DNA of 64,000 nucleotides from Pseudomonas grandcourensis (GCF_039909015.1 NZ_CP150919.1:3758501-3822500), one strand, 5' to 3'; numbered from the stretch's first letter, positions 43,629 through 52,099 are shown. Program-made: numbers and translations. The notes: generated by a model not told the origin, from the letters alone.

Positions 43629-44377
43629 GCCTGCTCCCCTTTTTGCCGGTCGATCCGCAGGCGGTACTGGAAGGCATCGCCACGGTAGTAAAGGTGTTCG
43701 AAGTCCAGCGGCCGACCCTCGACATCGTGGGTCAGGCGCTCGATGCGCATGATTGGCGAGCCAGGTTCGACATTCAGCGCCCGAGTCAGGTCGCTGTCGG
43801 CCAGTACCGCATCGATGGCCAGGTCGGCGTGCCCCAGGGTCAGGCCGCAGTCGTTTTCCAGGATCTGGAAAATGTCGCGGGTGACCAGGTCGGCTTTTTC
43901 CAGGCGCTCACCAACGGCCTTGGGCAGGTAAGTGATTTCCAGGGAAATCGGCTCGCGGTTGATCAGGCGCACCCGTTTGATCTGCGCCACGACCTCGCCT
44001 TCGGCCACCTGCAAACGCTCGGCGACGAGCTTGTCGGCGGCAATGAATTTGAAACTGCGCAGGCGGTTGATCACCTCATAGCCGCGACCAGTCATGGACT
44101 CAGCCAGGCCTTGCAGGGTGCTGACGTTCTGGAAGGTTTTCGGTTTGGCGACGAAGGTGCCTTTGCCGTGGATCTTGAAGATCAGCCCTTCCTTTTGCAG
44201 GTCACCCAAGGCCTGGCGCACGGTGATGCGGCTGACCTTGAACAACGTGCCAAGCTCGCTTTCGGAAGGCATCTGGCTGTCTTGGGGGTATTTGCCGTCG
44301 AGGATGCGGGCACGCAGCACGTCTCGCAGCTGGGTGTGTAACGGGACGCTGCTCAGGGATAGAACGTTATCGGTCAT
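43625..44377 (-). CDS. GntR family regulator, UTRA (HutC-type) domain
   Basis: A 250-residue regulator with an N-terminal winged HTH (LRARILDGKYPQDSQMPSESE, KVSRITVRQALGDLQKEGLI) and a C-terminal UTRA ligand domain (SMTGRGYEVINRL, RLTHDVEGRPLDFEHLYYRGD). It heads the operon and is translationally coupled to the flavoprotein, so it most likely autoregulates the whole run in response to the imported substrate. Three TTATRAC-type repeats lie upstream of its start. Confidence 0.9.
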   Translation of the reverse strand: MTDNVLSLSSVPLHTQLRDVLRARILDGKYPQDSQMPSESELGTLFKVSRITVRQALGDLQKEGLIFKIHGKGTFVAKPKTFQNVSTLQGLAESMTGRGYEVINRLRSFKFIAADKLVAERLQVAEGEVVAQIKRVRLINREPISLEITYLPKAVGERLEKADLVTRDIFQILENDCGLTLGHADLAIDAVLADSDLTRALNVEPGSPIMRIERLTHDVEGRPLDFEHLYYRGDAFQYRLRIDRQKGEQA

Positions 44378-44380
44378 GGC

Positions 44381-44429
44381 AGATCACTTGTTATAACGAG
44401 TTATGACGTGATCTTAGAGAAGTTATGAC
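44381..44429. promoter_or_regulatory. candidate operator of the GntR/UTRA regulator
   Basis: AGATCAC and GTGATCT form a 7-bp inverted repeat enclosing GTTATAAC (a perfect palindrome, 44390-44397) and GTTATGAC (44400-44407). A third copy GTTATGAC lies at 44422-44429. They sit 4-52 bases upstream of the regulator start. GTTATRAC cores are typical of HutC-type operators; binding itself is inferred. Confidence 0.6.
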
Positions 44430-44483
44430 AGGCTTGAGAAATACCGAATGCGCATAAGGTTAGAAGTGCGAAGCAACCAAAAA

Positions 44484-44570
44484 CTGTAGGAGCGAGCCTG
44501 CTCGCGATGGCGGCGGGTCAGTCGACTTCAATGTTGAATGTGAAACCGCTATCGCTCGCTCCTACAGGGG
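44484..44570. repeat. REPIN-like doublet, one arm decayed
   Basis: TAGGAGCGAGCCTGCTCGCG is followed after about 45 bases by a shortened inverted arm CGCTATCGCTCGCTCCTACAG, which has lost the central GAGCAGG. Confidence 0.7.
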
Positions 44571-44589
44571 ATTTGTGTGGTCTGAAGAA

Positions 44590-45558
44590 TCAGTGCCGCT
44601 TGAGGATCTGGTCCATCACCCAATCGGTCTTCAGCGCCTGTTCGGCCACGGCCGGGTGCTGCGCCTCGCCGCGAATATGCGCATTCATGCCCAATACGTG
44701 GTGCCACTGAATGTGGGCGTGATGCTCGATGGTCAGGCTGAGGTGTTCATCGGCGTGCAGTTCGACCGGGTGCTCATCGAATACTGAAAAAGTGATCCGG
44801 CCTTTGCTGCCAATCACTTCGACCCGGTCTTCGCGACGGTCTGCTACGAAGTTCCAGCAGCCCATGCCCAGCGCCCCGCTGGCAAACCGCCAGGTGGCGC
44901 TGACGGCATCTTCGGCCGCGTACAAACCCGCCTGCCGCGCGGTGAACCCAGCGACTTCGACGATATCGCCGAACAGGTACTGAAACAGGTCCAGGCCATG
45001 GCTGGCCAGATCCGCAAAATAGCCACCACCGGCAATCGCCGGGTCCGTGCGCCAGTTATCACTGCCGTTTTGATCCGCTGCCGACGGGGCTTTGGTGAGG
45101 GTCCAGCTCAAGTGCCGGACCTCGCCGATCCGTCCCTCCTCCAGCCATTGCCGCACTTGCCGGAAGCGTGGCAGCGAACGCCGGTAATAGGACACGAACA
45201 GGTGCAGCCCGGCATCGGCAAACACCTGCTGCATCTCGCGGCTTTGCCCGGCATTCAGCGCCATCGGTTTTTCGACGCAGCAATGCTTGCCGGCGGCGGC
45301 CACCTGCAAGGCATAGGCGTGATGGCTGTCGGGCGGCGTGGCGATGTACACCGCGTCGACCTCGGGATCGTTGATCAGCGCCTGCGCATCGGTGTAGACC
45401 CGCGCGATGCCGTGGCGCGCGGCGTAGTCGGTGACGGCTTCCAGGCGCCGGCCCATCACCGCCACCAACGCCGATCCGGGCGCCTTGTAGAAGGCCGGCG
45501 CGCTTTTGCGTTCAGCCACACTGCCACAACCGATCATGCCCCAGCGCACCAGGTTCAT
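44590..45558 (-). CDS. Gfo/Idh/MocA family NAD(P)-dependent oxidoreductase
   Basis: 322 residues from the ATG at 45558 (AAGGAG upstream). The Rossmann NAD(P) site is MIGCGSVAERKSAPAF, and the family motif ending in EKPMA (HCCVEKPMALNAGQS) supplies the catalytic lysine. The C-terminal alpha/beta domain (YRRSLPRFRQVRQWLEEG, SHGLDLFQYL) binds the substrate, usually a sugar or inositol derivative. The frame is open to 45699, but that would run into the Dyp gene. It may share a transcript with the Dyp peroxidase, 16 bases upstream. Confidence 0.9.
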   Translation of the reverse strand: MNLVRWGMIGCGSVAERKSAPAFYKAPGSALVAVMGRRLEAVTDYAARHGIARVYTDAQALINDPEVDAVYIATPPDSHHAYALQVAAAGKHCCVEKPMALNAGQSREMQQVFADAGLHLFVSYYRRSLPRFRQVRQWLEEGRIGEVRHLSWTLTKAPSAADQNGSDNWRTDPAIAGGGYFADLASHGLDLFQYLFGDIVEVAGFTARQAGLYAAEDAVSATWRFASGALGMGCWNFVADRREDRVEVIGSKGRITFSVFDEHPVELHADEHLSLTIEHHAHIQWHHVLGMNAHIRGEAQHPAVAEQALKTDWVMDQILKRH

Positions 45559-45574
45559 AGGCACTCCTTGCTGC

Positions 45575-46462
45575 TCAGCCGACGCGCAATGCGCGCAGGT
45601 CCAGTCGACCATCCTTGAGCGGCGGGCACCAGTAGTAACCACCGGTGATCGGACGGCTGATGCGGTACAGACCGTCGGTGATGCCGTCTTCCAGGCCACT
45701 CATGCGGCGCAGTTGGGCTTCGAAGGCGTCGAGGGAAAAACCGAAGGCCAGGAACATCAGGCCAGCGCGGTCGCCTTCGATCCATGGCATCGAGCGGCGC
45801 ACCACGAAGGCCTCGGGCGCAAAGCTTTCCTGGGCGGTGCGTTTGACGTGGGCGGAAACCGGCGCGTCGTCGATCTCTTCGTTATCGCTCAAGCGGCGGC
45901 CCATGATGTTGTCTTTCTCATCCGCCGACAGCCCATGGAAACCTTTCAAATCATGCTGCCACTGCTGGATCGCGGCGAAGCTGCCACCCACCGTACCGTC
46001 CGCGCCCTCACCCACCAGGGCTGCGGCCACAGCGGCTGCGTCGTGGGGGTTCTCGGTGCCGTCTTCGAAACCGGTCAGGTCATGGCCGGTCATGTGGCGG
46101 AAGGTTTCGTTCATCTGCACCAGGCGCAACGCCGGGGCCAGTGCCGCTTCGATGGCGTTGCTGCGGTTGAGCAACTCACCACGGTCTTCACCGTGCAGCC
46201 AGCACCAGAGCGCGTGCTGGGTTGACGGGTTGTCGACGCCGACCCCAGTCAGTGCCGGGAAAGTACGCAGGCCTTCGATCTGCCCATTCAGCGCCTTGAC
46301 CAGGGATTCGCCGAAGCCGACGACAGCCGATTTCCCGTCCACCAGTTGCATCAAGTTGTCGAGTGCGACTGGCAATGCTTCGGCGGATTCGAGGGCGAAG
46401 AACATATGGCGGGCTTGAGGCGGAACGGGGGTGGCGAGAATGCCCGGCTGGTAATGGCTCAT
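45575..46462 (-). CDS. Dyp-type heme peroxidase
   Basis: A 295-residue DyP-type peroxidase with the diagnostic GFEDGTENP motif, whose Asp is the distal catalytic acid, and the heme-ligand His in the AHVKRT region. The lack of a signal peptide and the length fit the cytoplasmic type B class, which oxidises dyes and lignin-like phenols with H2O2. A ribosome-binding site (AAGGAG) precedes the ATG at 46462. The downstream MocA-like oxidoreductase is close enough to be cotranscribed. No encapsulin gene is nearby. Confidence 0.93.
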   Translation of the reverse strand: MSHYQPGILATPVPPQARHMFFALESAEALPVALDNLMQLVDGKSAVVGFGESLVKALNGQIEGLRTFPALTGVGVDNPSTQHALWCWLHGEDRGELLNRSNAIEAALAPALRLVQMNETFRHMTGHDLTGFEDGTENPHDAAAVAAALVGEGADGTVGGSFAAIQQWQHDLKGFHGLSADEKDNIMGRRLSDNEEIDDAPVSAHVKRTAQESFAPEAFVVRRSMPWIEGDRAGLMFLAFGFSLDAFEAQLRRMSGLEDGITDGLYRISRPITGGYYWCPPLKDGRLDLRALRVG

Positions 46463-46535
46463 ATGAACTCCTTGAAAAAGAGCACAGAGTTTAACCGGAG
46501 TACGAGAGTTTGTGTGTCGTCAGAGGCCAGGAAAC

Positions 46536-46708
46536 TGTGGCAAGGGGGGGCTTGTGTGGCGAGCGGGCTTCTGTGGCGAGGGGGCTTGCCCCCGTTGGGT
46601 TGCGAAGCAGCCCCAAAACCTGCCGACTCGGTATGTCTGAAAATGTAGGGGAGCGCTACGCGCTCCAACGGGGGCAAGCCCCCTCGCCACAGAAGCCACT
46701 CGCCACAA
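46536..46708. repeat. REPIN-like inverted doublet (gcgagggggcttgccccc class)
   Basis: GTGGCGAGGGGGCTTGCCCC and the inverted GGGGCAAGCCCCCTCGCCAC flank about 75 bases. The left end has extra partial copies (GTGGCAAGGGGGGGCTTG, GTGGCGAGCGGGCTT). It fills the gap between the sphR-like and Dyp genes. Confidence 0.8.
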
Positions 46709-46713
46709 AAGGA

Positions 46714-47754
46714 TCAGACCACGCCGGTGCTTTCGTTGCGGAACGCACTCGGGCTCATGCCGGTCCAGCGCTTGAACGCCCGGCGAAAGCTGCGCACGTC
46801 GCTGTAGCCGACTTCCTCGGTGATGCGCTCGATGGACATGTCCGGGTTGGCCAGCAGGCTCATGGTGCGGGCCTGGCGCACTTGCTCCAGCAGCGTTTCG
46901 AAGGTCAGCGCGTGTTCGGTGAGGCGGCGGCGCAAGGTGCGGCTGCTCATGTTCAGGTCGCCGGCGATTTTCTCGATGTGGCTGCCTTCGGTCAGGTCCC
47001 GGGCAATCGCCCGTTCCACGGCCTGGATCAGGTCCATTTTCTGGTGCACCTGCGCGGCTTCCAGCTCGAGCAGTTTCACGGCCTGACGCAGGGCCAGGGA
47101 ATGGTGATTGGGCAGGTGAACGCCCAGCCAATGCGCATCGATCACCATGCGGTTTTGCAGACAACCGAAACGCACGTCCGGCCCCAGCAGGCGCGAATAT
47201 TCGCCGAGGTAGTCCGGCGCGGCATGCATGAACTCCACGGCCATCGGCTTGAAATCCGCCCCGACCAGCGCCCGGCCGTACACCAGCAGGCTGGCGAAAA
47301 ACTCCTCGACCGCGAACAACTGCACGTCGGCGAACGGCAAGCGGCATTCAACGTCGATAAACACCCGATCCGCCGCCTCCTCCACACTCGACACGACAAT
47401 GCCGCCAGAGGTGTGTTGATGGCGAATGCCCAGTTCAAAGGCATCGCGCAGGGTCTTGCACAGCGACAACACATGCCCCAACAACCCCAGCGTACCAAGC
47501 ACATTCTGCGCACCGACCCACAGGCCCAACCCCTGATTGGGCAAGGCCTTGAGCGCGCGCTGAATCATGGCCACGGCCTGGCGATAGGAAATGCGCTGCG
47601 CCGGGTCCTGCAGGTCCTCAAAGGTAAAACCCAGCCCTCGGCACAGGCTCTGTGGGTGGATGCCTTTTTGCTCGGCGACTTCGGCCAGGGTCTGCAGGAG
47701 AAACGGCGACACCAGCGCCAGTTCAAAGGTGGGATCGGTCACTTTCATTTGCAT
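46714..47754 (-). CDS. sphR: AraC family regulator, SphR-like
   Basis: About 346 residues from the ATG at 47754 (MQMKVTDPTFEL); a start at 47748 or 47766 is possible because no strong ribosome-binding site decides it. The large N-terminal effector domain is of the ArgR/OruR-like type (SLCRGLGFTFEDLQDPAQRISYRQAV). The two C-terminal HTH motifs are IEKIAGDLNMSSRTLRRRL and ITEEVGYSDVRSFRRAFKRW. In P. aeruginosa the neighbour of sphA and sphBCD is SphR, the sphingosine-responsive activator of these genes; the same order here supports the name. Confidence 0.8.
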   Translation of the reverse strand: MQMKVTDPTFELALVSPFLLQTLAEVAEQKGIHPQSLCRGLGFTFEDLQDPAQRISYRQAVAMIQRALKALPNQGLGLWVGAQNVLGTLGLLGHVLSLCKTLRDAFELGIRHQHTSGGIVVSSVEEAADRVFIDVECRLPFADVQLFAVEEFFASLLVYGRALVGADFKPMAVEFMHAAPDYLGEYSRLLGPDVRFGCLQNRMVIDAHWLGVHLPNHHSLALRQAVKLLELEAAQVHQKMDLIQAVERAIARDLTEGSHIEKIAGDLNMSSRTLRRRLTEHALTFETLLEQVRQARTMSLLANPDMSIERITEEVGYSDVRSFRRAFKRWTGMSPSAFRNESTGVV

Positions 47755-47962
47755 GGGGCTATACATTCCGGGTCGAGCTGCATTCTTATTTTTGTAACCG
47801 GTTATGTCGAAGGAAGTTAGCACAGGGTGCAAAGGCTGTCCGCAGAAGTCCCCCTAAATGGCCGCCAATACCCTGCCTTGCAGGGCGCAGACAGCTTATT
47901 TCTATGTTGCGGCCCTCGTATGGATGCCGGACAGCCCGCTAACAATAATAATGAGAACACCC
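47755..47962. promoter_or_regulatory. divergent sphR/sphA promoter region
   Basis: The 208 bases between the divergent sphR and sphA genes must hold both promoters, and by analogy with P. aeruginosa a SphR binding site. GTAACCGGTTAT (47796-47807) is a palindromic element that could be the operator; this is inference. Confidence 0.45.
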
Positions 47963-48907
47963 ATGATCCCGACCCGCACGACACTTCCCCTACTGGTCAT
48001 TGGCCTGGCCGGCGTCTGCGCCCTGCAACCGGCACTGGCCACCGAGGCTGGCGTGGACAACATCGGCACCGGCACCGACGGCTTTTTCATGTTGCCGCTT
48101 TCGCCCGACAGCCTTCCGGACAACATGGTTGCGTTCAACCTCTACTACAACCACTACAAAGCCACGAAGCTCAATATCAGCTCCCTAGGCGGCAAGGTGC
48201 CGAACGTCGAGATCGAGTCCACGGCGGTCATTCCGCGCCTGGACTACCTCAGCCCGGTGCGAGTGTTTGGCGGCCGGCTGGCGGGCTATATCGCGCAGCC
48301 CTGGCTCAAGCAGGAAGTCTCGGTGTTCGGCTTGCAGGACACCCGCGAAGGCATGGGCGACACCACGGTCGCGCCGATCATTCTCTGGGACATGGGCCCA
48401 AACCTGACCCTCGGCGCCGCCATTGAAGTCACCGTGCCGACCGGCGAATACAGCGTTGATCGCCTGGCCAACACCAGCAACAACTTCTACACCTACAAAC
48501 CACTGTTTTCCTTCACCTGGCTGCCGACGGACAGAACCGAGGTGTCGATGAAGACCACCTACAGTTTCAACGGGAAAAACAAGGACACCGATTACAAGTC
48601 GGGGCAGATCTTCCACTTCGACTATTCGGCCAGTTTCAAGATCACCGACGACCTGATGCTCGGGTTGAACGGCTACTACCTCAAGCAAACCACCGACGAC
48701 AAACAGTTCGGCCACACCGTTCAGTTCAATGGCCAGGACGTGAACGACGGGGTGCGCGGGCAGGTGTTTGCCATTGGTCCAGCGCTGCACTGGACCTTTC
48801 TCAAATACGCCAGCGCGGAGATTCGCTGGGCCAAGGAGTTCGACGTGGAAAACCGGCCTGAAGGGGAAATGCTTTGGGCGAAGGTCAGTATTCCCTATGC
48901 GTTCTGA
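47963..48907 (+). CDS. sphA: SphA-like outer-membrane beta-barrel protein
   Basis: 314 residues from the ATG at 47963; an ATG at 47951 would add four residues. A signal peptide (LPLLVIGLAGVCALQPALA) is followed by amphipathic beta-strands and a C-terminal YAF ending with aromatic residue, typical of outer-membrane barrels. The family is the phenol MetA-degradation/SphA group, whose P. aeruginosa member is strongly induced by sphingosine. It probably moves a hydrophobic compound across the outer membrane. The gene is divergent from sphR and convergent with sphBCD. Confidence 0.8.
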   Translation: MIPTRTTLPLLVIGLAGVCALQPALATEAGVDNIGTGTDGFFMLPLSPDSLPDNMVAFNLYYNHYKATKLNISSLGGKVPNVEIESTAVIPRLDYLSPVRVFGGRLAGYIAQPWLKQEVSVFGLQDTREGMGDTTVAPIILWDMGPNLTLGAAIEVTVPTGEYSVDRLANTSNNFYTYKPLFSFTWLPTDRTEVSMKTTYSFNGKNKDTDYKSGQIFHFDYSASFKITDDLMLGLNGYYLKQTTDDKQFGHTVQFNGQDVNDGVRGQVFAIGPALHWTFLKYASAEIRWAKEFDVENRPEGEMLWAKVSIPYAF

Positions 48908-48918
48908 CTGAGTTGACG

Positions 48919-48990
48919 CTATCGCGAGCAGGCTCACTCCTACATTGGAATGCATTCCAAATGTGGGAGTGAGCCTGCTCGCGATAGCGG
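48919..48990. repeat. REPIN-like inverted doublet (gcgagcaggctcgc class)
   Basis: CTATCGCGAGCAGGCTCACTC and its inverted copy GAGTGAGCCTGCTCGCGATAG, about 30 bases apart, between the convergent sphA and sphB genes. Both carry the same C-to-T variant (CTCACTCC). Confidence 0.8.
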
Positions 48991-49012
48991 TTTAACAGAC
49001 TCAGAATCTTCT

Positions 49013-50296
49013 TCAGGAATACACCGGCCAGCTATCCACAATCTTCCCACCCCGAACCGCCAGCAAATCCCCGAACTGCAACAGCACCGACTCCGTCTGG
49101 GCAGGCCGCAAAAACACCTGATCCTCAACCGTCAGCCCCACCGCCGCCGACCCATTGACCATTTCCTGATTCGAGCTGCGGCCATACACGCCATTGCTCT
49201 GCAACCCCGCGGGCGATTCGAACTGCGCCATCCAGTTACCGCCATAGATGAAATACGTCTCGCGCTGATTGGTGTCCCACCAGGAAAACAGCCTGGACTT
49301 GTCATCCAGCGCCGGAATATTCACCGCCCCGGTGCTTTTCAACACCGGCGTGGCGATGTAGGCGGCCGGCACATGCTCGGCCAGTGACGGCAAATCATAG
49401 TGAGTGGGCTTGAGCATCGCCGTTCCCACCGACACTTCGCTGCTGAGCTGTTCGTGCTCATGCATGCGATAGCTCGGGCTGCCGGCCGTATTGAGGGTCA
49501 GCCCTTCGCGCCACAAACCAGGGTATTGCTGACGGGTGAAATCGACGCAGCGGTGGTAAATCACCATCACCTTGGCGAACAGCTCCTCGGGCGAGCCCAG
49601 AATCCCCGGCACGCCCATACCCACGAACGGGTCGTAGCCCATGAACCCGGCGAACTCCAGGTGCTGCGGGTGCTGGCTGATCAGCGCCAGCATCTGCCCG
49701 AGTACACCAAGGTCGCTGATGCCACCGCGATGCAGCCCGACATCCAGTTCGATGTTGACCCGCATTCGCGTGCCCAGCCCTTGAGCCAGGGCGAGGTATT
49801 GCTGCAGGCGTTGCGGTGTATCGAGCAACCACTGCAATTGCTGCGAAGGGTCGAAAGGCCCCTTGTGCAATTGATAGAACAACTCGGCCGAACGTACCGG
49901 CAGCGGCTTGCCCAATAGAATGTCGGCCTCGGCAAACTGCACCGCGTCATGGTTGAGAAAGGGTTGGTGAAACGACATCAGGCGTTGGGTGCCGGCGCGC
50001 TGGGCAATGTAGGCCAGGAGCCCCGGCGCCGGCAGTGATTTTTCCACCAGGCGCAGGTGTTTGCCGGCGCGCTTGACCGATTGCATCACCACATCGATGT
50101 TGTGATCCAGCCGATCAAGGTCGATCAGCATCACCGGTCGCATCGGGCCGTGGTCCTTGAGTTCGCGGTTCAGCGTACGGAAATAATCGCTGTACGGCGC
50201 GCCTCGGTCACCCGGCCGCAGCCACGCCCCGACACCCACCAGCAAGACGCCGACACCCGCGGTGCCGAGCAAGAAATTGCGGCGATTGACGGCCAT
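49013..50296 (-). CDS. sphB: SphB-like PLP-dependent fold-III enzyme with Tat signal
   Basis: 427 residues from the ATG at 50296. A twin-arginine signal (NRRNFLLG, then a hydrophobic stretch, residues ~4-27) points to export in folded form. The enzyme domain is the alanine-racemase/D-threonine-aldolase fold III, with the presumed PLP lysine in LRLVEKSLPAPG near residue 80. Its P. aeruginosa counterpart is sphB (PA5326), a gene induced by sphingosine. The start overlaps the sphC stop by one base (TGATG). Confidence 0.8.
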   Translation of the reverse strand: MAVNRRNFLLGTAGVGVLLVGVGAWLRPGDRGAPYSDYFRTLNRELKDHGPMRPVMLIDLDRLDHNIDVVMQSVKRAGKHLRLVEKSLPAPGLLAYIAQRAGTQRLMSFHQPFLNHDAVQFAEADILLGKPLPVRSAELFYQLHKGPFDPSQQLQWLLDTPQRLQQYLALAQGLGTRMRVNIELDVGLHRGGISDLGVLGQMLALISQHPQHLEFAGFMGYDPFVGMGVPGILGSPEELFAKVMVIYHRCVDFTRQQYPGLWREGLTLNTAGSPSYRMHEHEQLSSEVSVGTAMLKPTHYDLPSLAEHVPAAYIATPVLKSTGAVNIPALDDKSRLFSWWDTNQRETYFIYGGNWMAQFESPAGLQSNGVYGRSSNQEMVNGSAAVGLTVEDQVFLRPAQTESVLLQFGDLLAVRGGKIVDSWPVYS

Positions 50297-51690
50297 CAGC
50301 TCACCCCCAGAATGGAAGACAGATGCGCGTTGAGAAACTTGCCGCTGGGGTCGAGCGCCTGCCGCACCTGGATGAATTCCTGCCAGCGCGGGTACAGCGG
50401 CTGCAGGTTTTTCGCGTTCAGCGTGTGCAACTTGCCCCAATGCGGTCGGCCGTTGTACTTCCAGAAAATCGGCTCGATGGCGGCGAAGAAGTTGTGATGA
50501 TCCATCTGGTAATGCTGGTGGACCGAGATCGAACAGCTGTCGCGGCCTTCGAACATGCTCAGGGGAATGTCGTCGGCCTTGACGTACCGGTACTCGATCG
50601 GAAACCAGGTGCGCAGGTCCTTGTCCTGGATCAGCTTGAGGATCTCGCGCAAACAGGCTGGGCCGTATTCGGCCGGTACGGAATATTCCATTTCATTGAA
50701 ACGCACCGTGCGCACGTTGGCGTAGATGTCGAACGAGTCACCCACCCGGTCATCGAAACTGGCCAGGTGACGCAGGTTATTGAGCAGGGTGCGGCGCAGG
50801 TCCGGGAAGTCGCTGGCGTATTTGTCGATCTTCTCGATCAGCGTGACAAATTCGTTGCCGCCCTCCTCATCCGCCGGCACCGGCGGCGTGGCCGGGTCGG
50901 TGGTTTCGTTCAGGGCGATCGACAAGGCGTAGTCGGAATGGGTCACCACCAGCATTTCCCAGTGCTGGTTTTCCCGGGTGTTCTTGTCCAGGTCTTCCAG
51001 CAACTCTTCGGTCTTGGCGATCCATTGCCTCTCCCGCAAGCGATACGCCGGGCGGTTTTGCAGGCGCACCTTGCTGGCCACGCCCAACGCCCCCAAGGAC
51101 ACCCGGGCCGCGCTGAACACTTCAGGATGGCGGCTGGCGTCGCAGTCCAGCACCTCGCCGCTGGCGGTCACCAGCTGCATGCCGCAGACATGGGCCGAAT
51201 AGGATTGAAAGTGCTTGCCGGTACCATGGGTCGAGGTCGAGATCGCGCCCGCCAGGGTCTGGTAATCGATGTCGGCCATGTTTTGCAGGGCCTGGCCGAT
51301 GTCCTTGAGCGGCGTGCCCATGCGTGACATCGGCGTGCCGGCGGCGAACTCGGCCTGCAGGGTTTTCGCATCGTGATCGAGCAAACCTGTGAAATAGCTC
51401 AGCGACAGCAAGGTGCCGTCGGTGGGCACCAGCGCGCTGAAGGAATGCGCCGAGCCCACCGGGCGAACCCTCCCGGGGGCCTGGCGCACCACTTGCGTCA
51501 ACTCATCCAGGTTCTTGGGTGCCAGCCGCGCCGCCGGCAGGCAACTCTGGCCGCCCGACCAGTTGCGCCAGGGAATCAGGCGTGGCGCGCGCAGCAGTTC
51601 GGCCAGTGCCGGCGTCGAGCCGAGCGCGGTAAAGGCGCCGATGACGCTCGCCCGTTGCAACAACTGACGCCGTGTCAGGTCCATCGTCAT
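50296..51690 (-). CDS. sphC: SphC-like FAD-linked oxidase with Tat signal (lactone-oxidase family)
   Basis: 464 residues from the ATG at 51690; MDLTRR at 51684 is an alternative. A Tat-type signal (LTRRQLLQRASVIGAFTAL) precedes the FAD-binding domain of the VAO/D-arabinono-1,4-lactone oxidase family (VRPVGSAHSFSALVPTDG, TLAGAISTSTHGTGK). The C-terminal ALO domain ends with PRWQEFIQVRQALDPSGKFLN. The neighbouring cytochrome c gene suggests electrons pass to a periplasmic cytochrome. The position matches P. aeruginosa sphC. The stop overlaps sphB, implying a coupled operon. Confidence 0.8.
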   Translation of the reverse strand: MTMDLTRRQLLQRASVIGAFTALGSTPALAELLRAPRLIPWRNWSGGQSCLPAARLAPKNLDELTQVVRQAPGRVRPVGSAHSFSALVPTDGTLLSLSYFTGLLDHDAKTLQAEFAAGTPMSRMGTPLKDIGQALQNMADIDYQTLAGAISTSTHGTGKHFQSYSAHVCGMQLVTASGEVLDCDASRHPEVFSAARVSLGALGVASKVRLQNRPAYRLRERQWIAKTEELLEDLDKNTRENQHWEMLVVTHSDYALSIALNETTDPATPPVPADEEGGNEFVTLIEKIDKYASDFPDLRRTLLNNLRHLASFDDRVGDSFDIYANVRTVRFNEMEYSVPAEYGPACLREILKLIQDKDLRTWFPIEYRYVKADDIPLSMFEGRDSCSISVHQHYQMDHHNFFAAIEPIFWKYNGRPHWGKLHTLNAKNLQPLYPRWQEFIQVRQALDPSGKFLNAHLSSILGVS

Positions 51691-51712
51691 GAATCGCACC
51701 CTGCCGTTCTTG

Positions 51713-52099
51713 TTATTGGATTTGCTGGCCGGACATAAAGGCAATCAGCGCCAGGAACTGTTCTTGCGAACACTGCATGCACATGCCCATCGGCGGCATG
51801 CCGTTGTAACCGTTGATCGCGTGGTCGAGCAGCGTGTCGGCACCCTGTAATACCCGTGGTTGCCAGGCCTTGATGTCACCGGTCAGCGGCGCCCCGGCCG
51901 CCGGATTCGCGTGGCACAGCTTGCAGCTGTTGTCGTAGACCTGCGCCAGCTCGGCGTCGGCGGGCCTCGCTGCGCCTGCTTCGCTGCGGGTCGGCGGGTT
52001 GTTCGGCTCCTCGCCGCACCCTGCAAGCAACGCCGCAAAGACACACCCCGCCAAGGCCAAACAAAGGCTAGGCTTTTCAGTTAACCGGCTTGCCCGCAT
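51713..52099 (-). CDS. sphD: SphD-like c-type cytochrome lipoprotein
   Basis: A 128-residue protein with a lipoprotein signal (FAALLAGCGEEP, lipid-modified Cys) and one heme-c site CKLCH. The axial Met probably lies in the NGMPPMGM segment, and CMQC supplies a possible extra disulfide, as in cytochrome c5-type proteins. It is the first gene of the sphDCB unit and likely takes electrons from the SphC-like flavoenzyme in the periplasm. The start ATG at 52099 has AGAGG upstream. Confidence 0.83.
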   Translation of the reverse strand: MRASRLTEKPSLCLALAGCVFAALLAGCGEEPNNPPTRSEAGAARPADAELAQVYDNSCKLCHANPAAGAPLTGDIKAWQPRVLQGADTLLDHAINGYNGMPPMGMCMQCSQEQFLALIAFMSGQQIQ

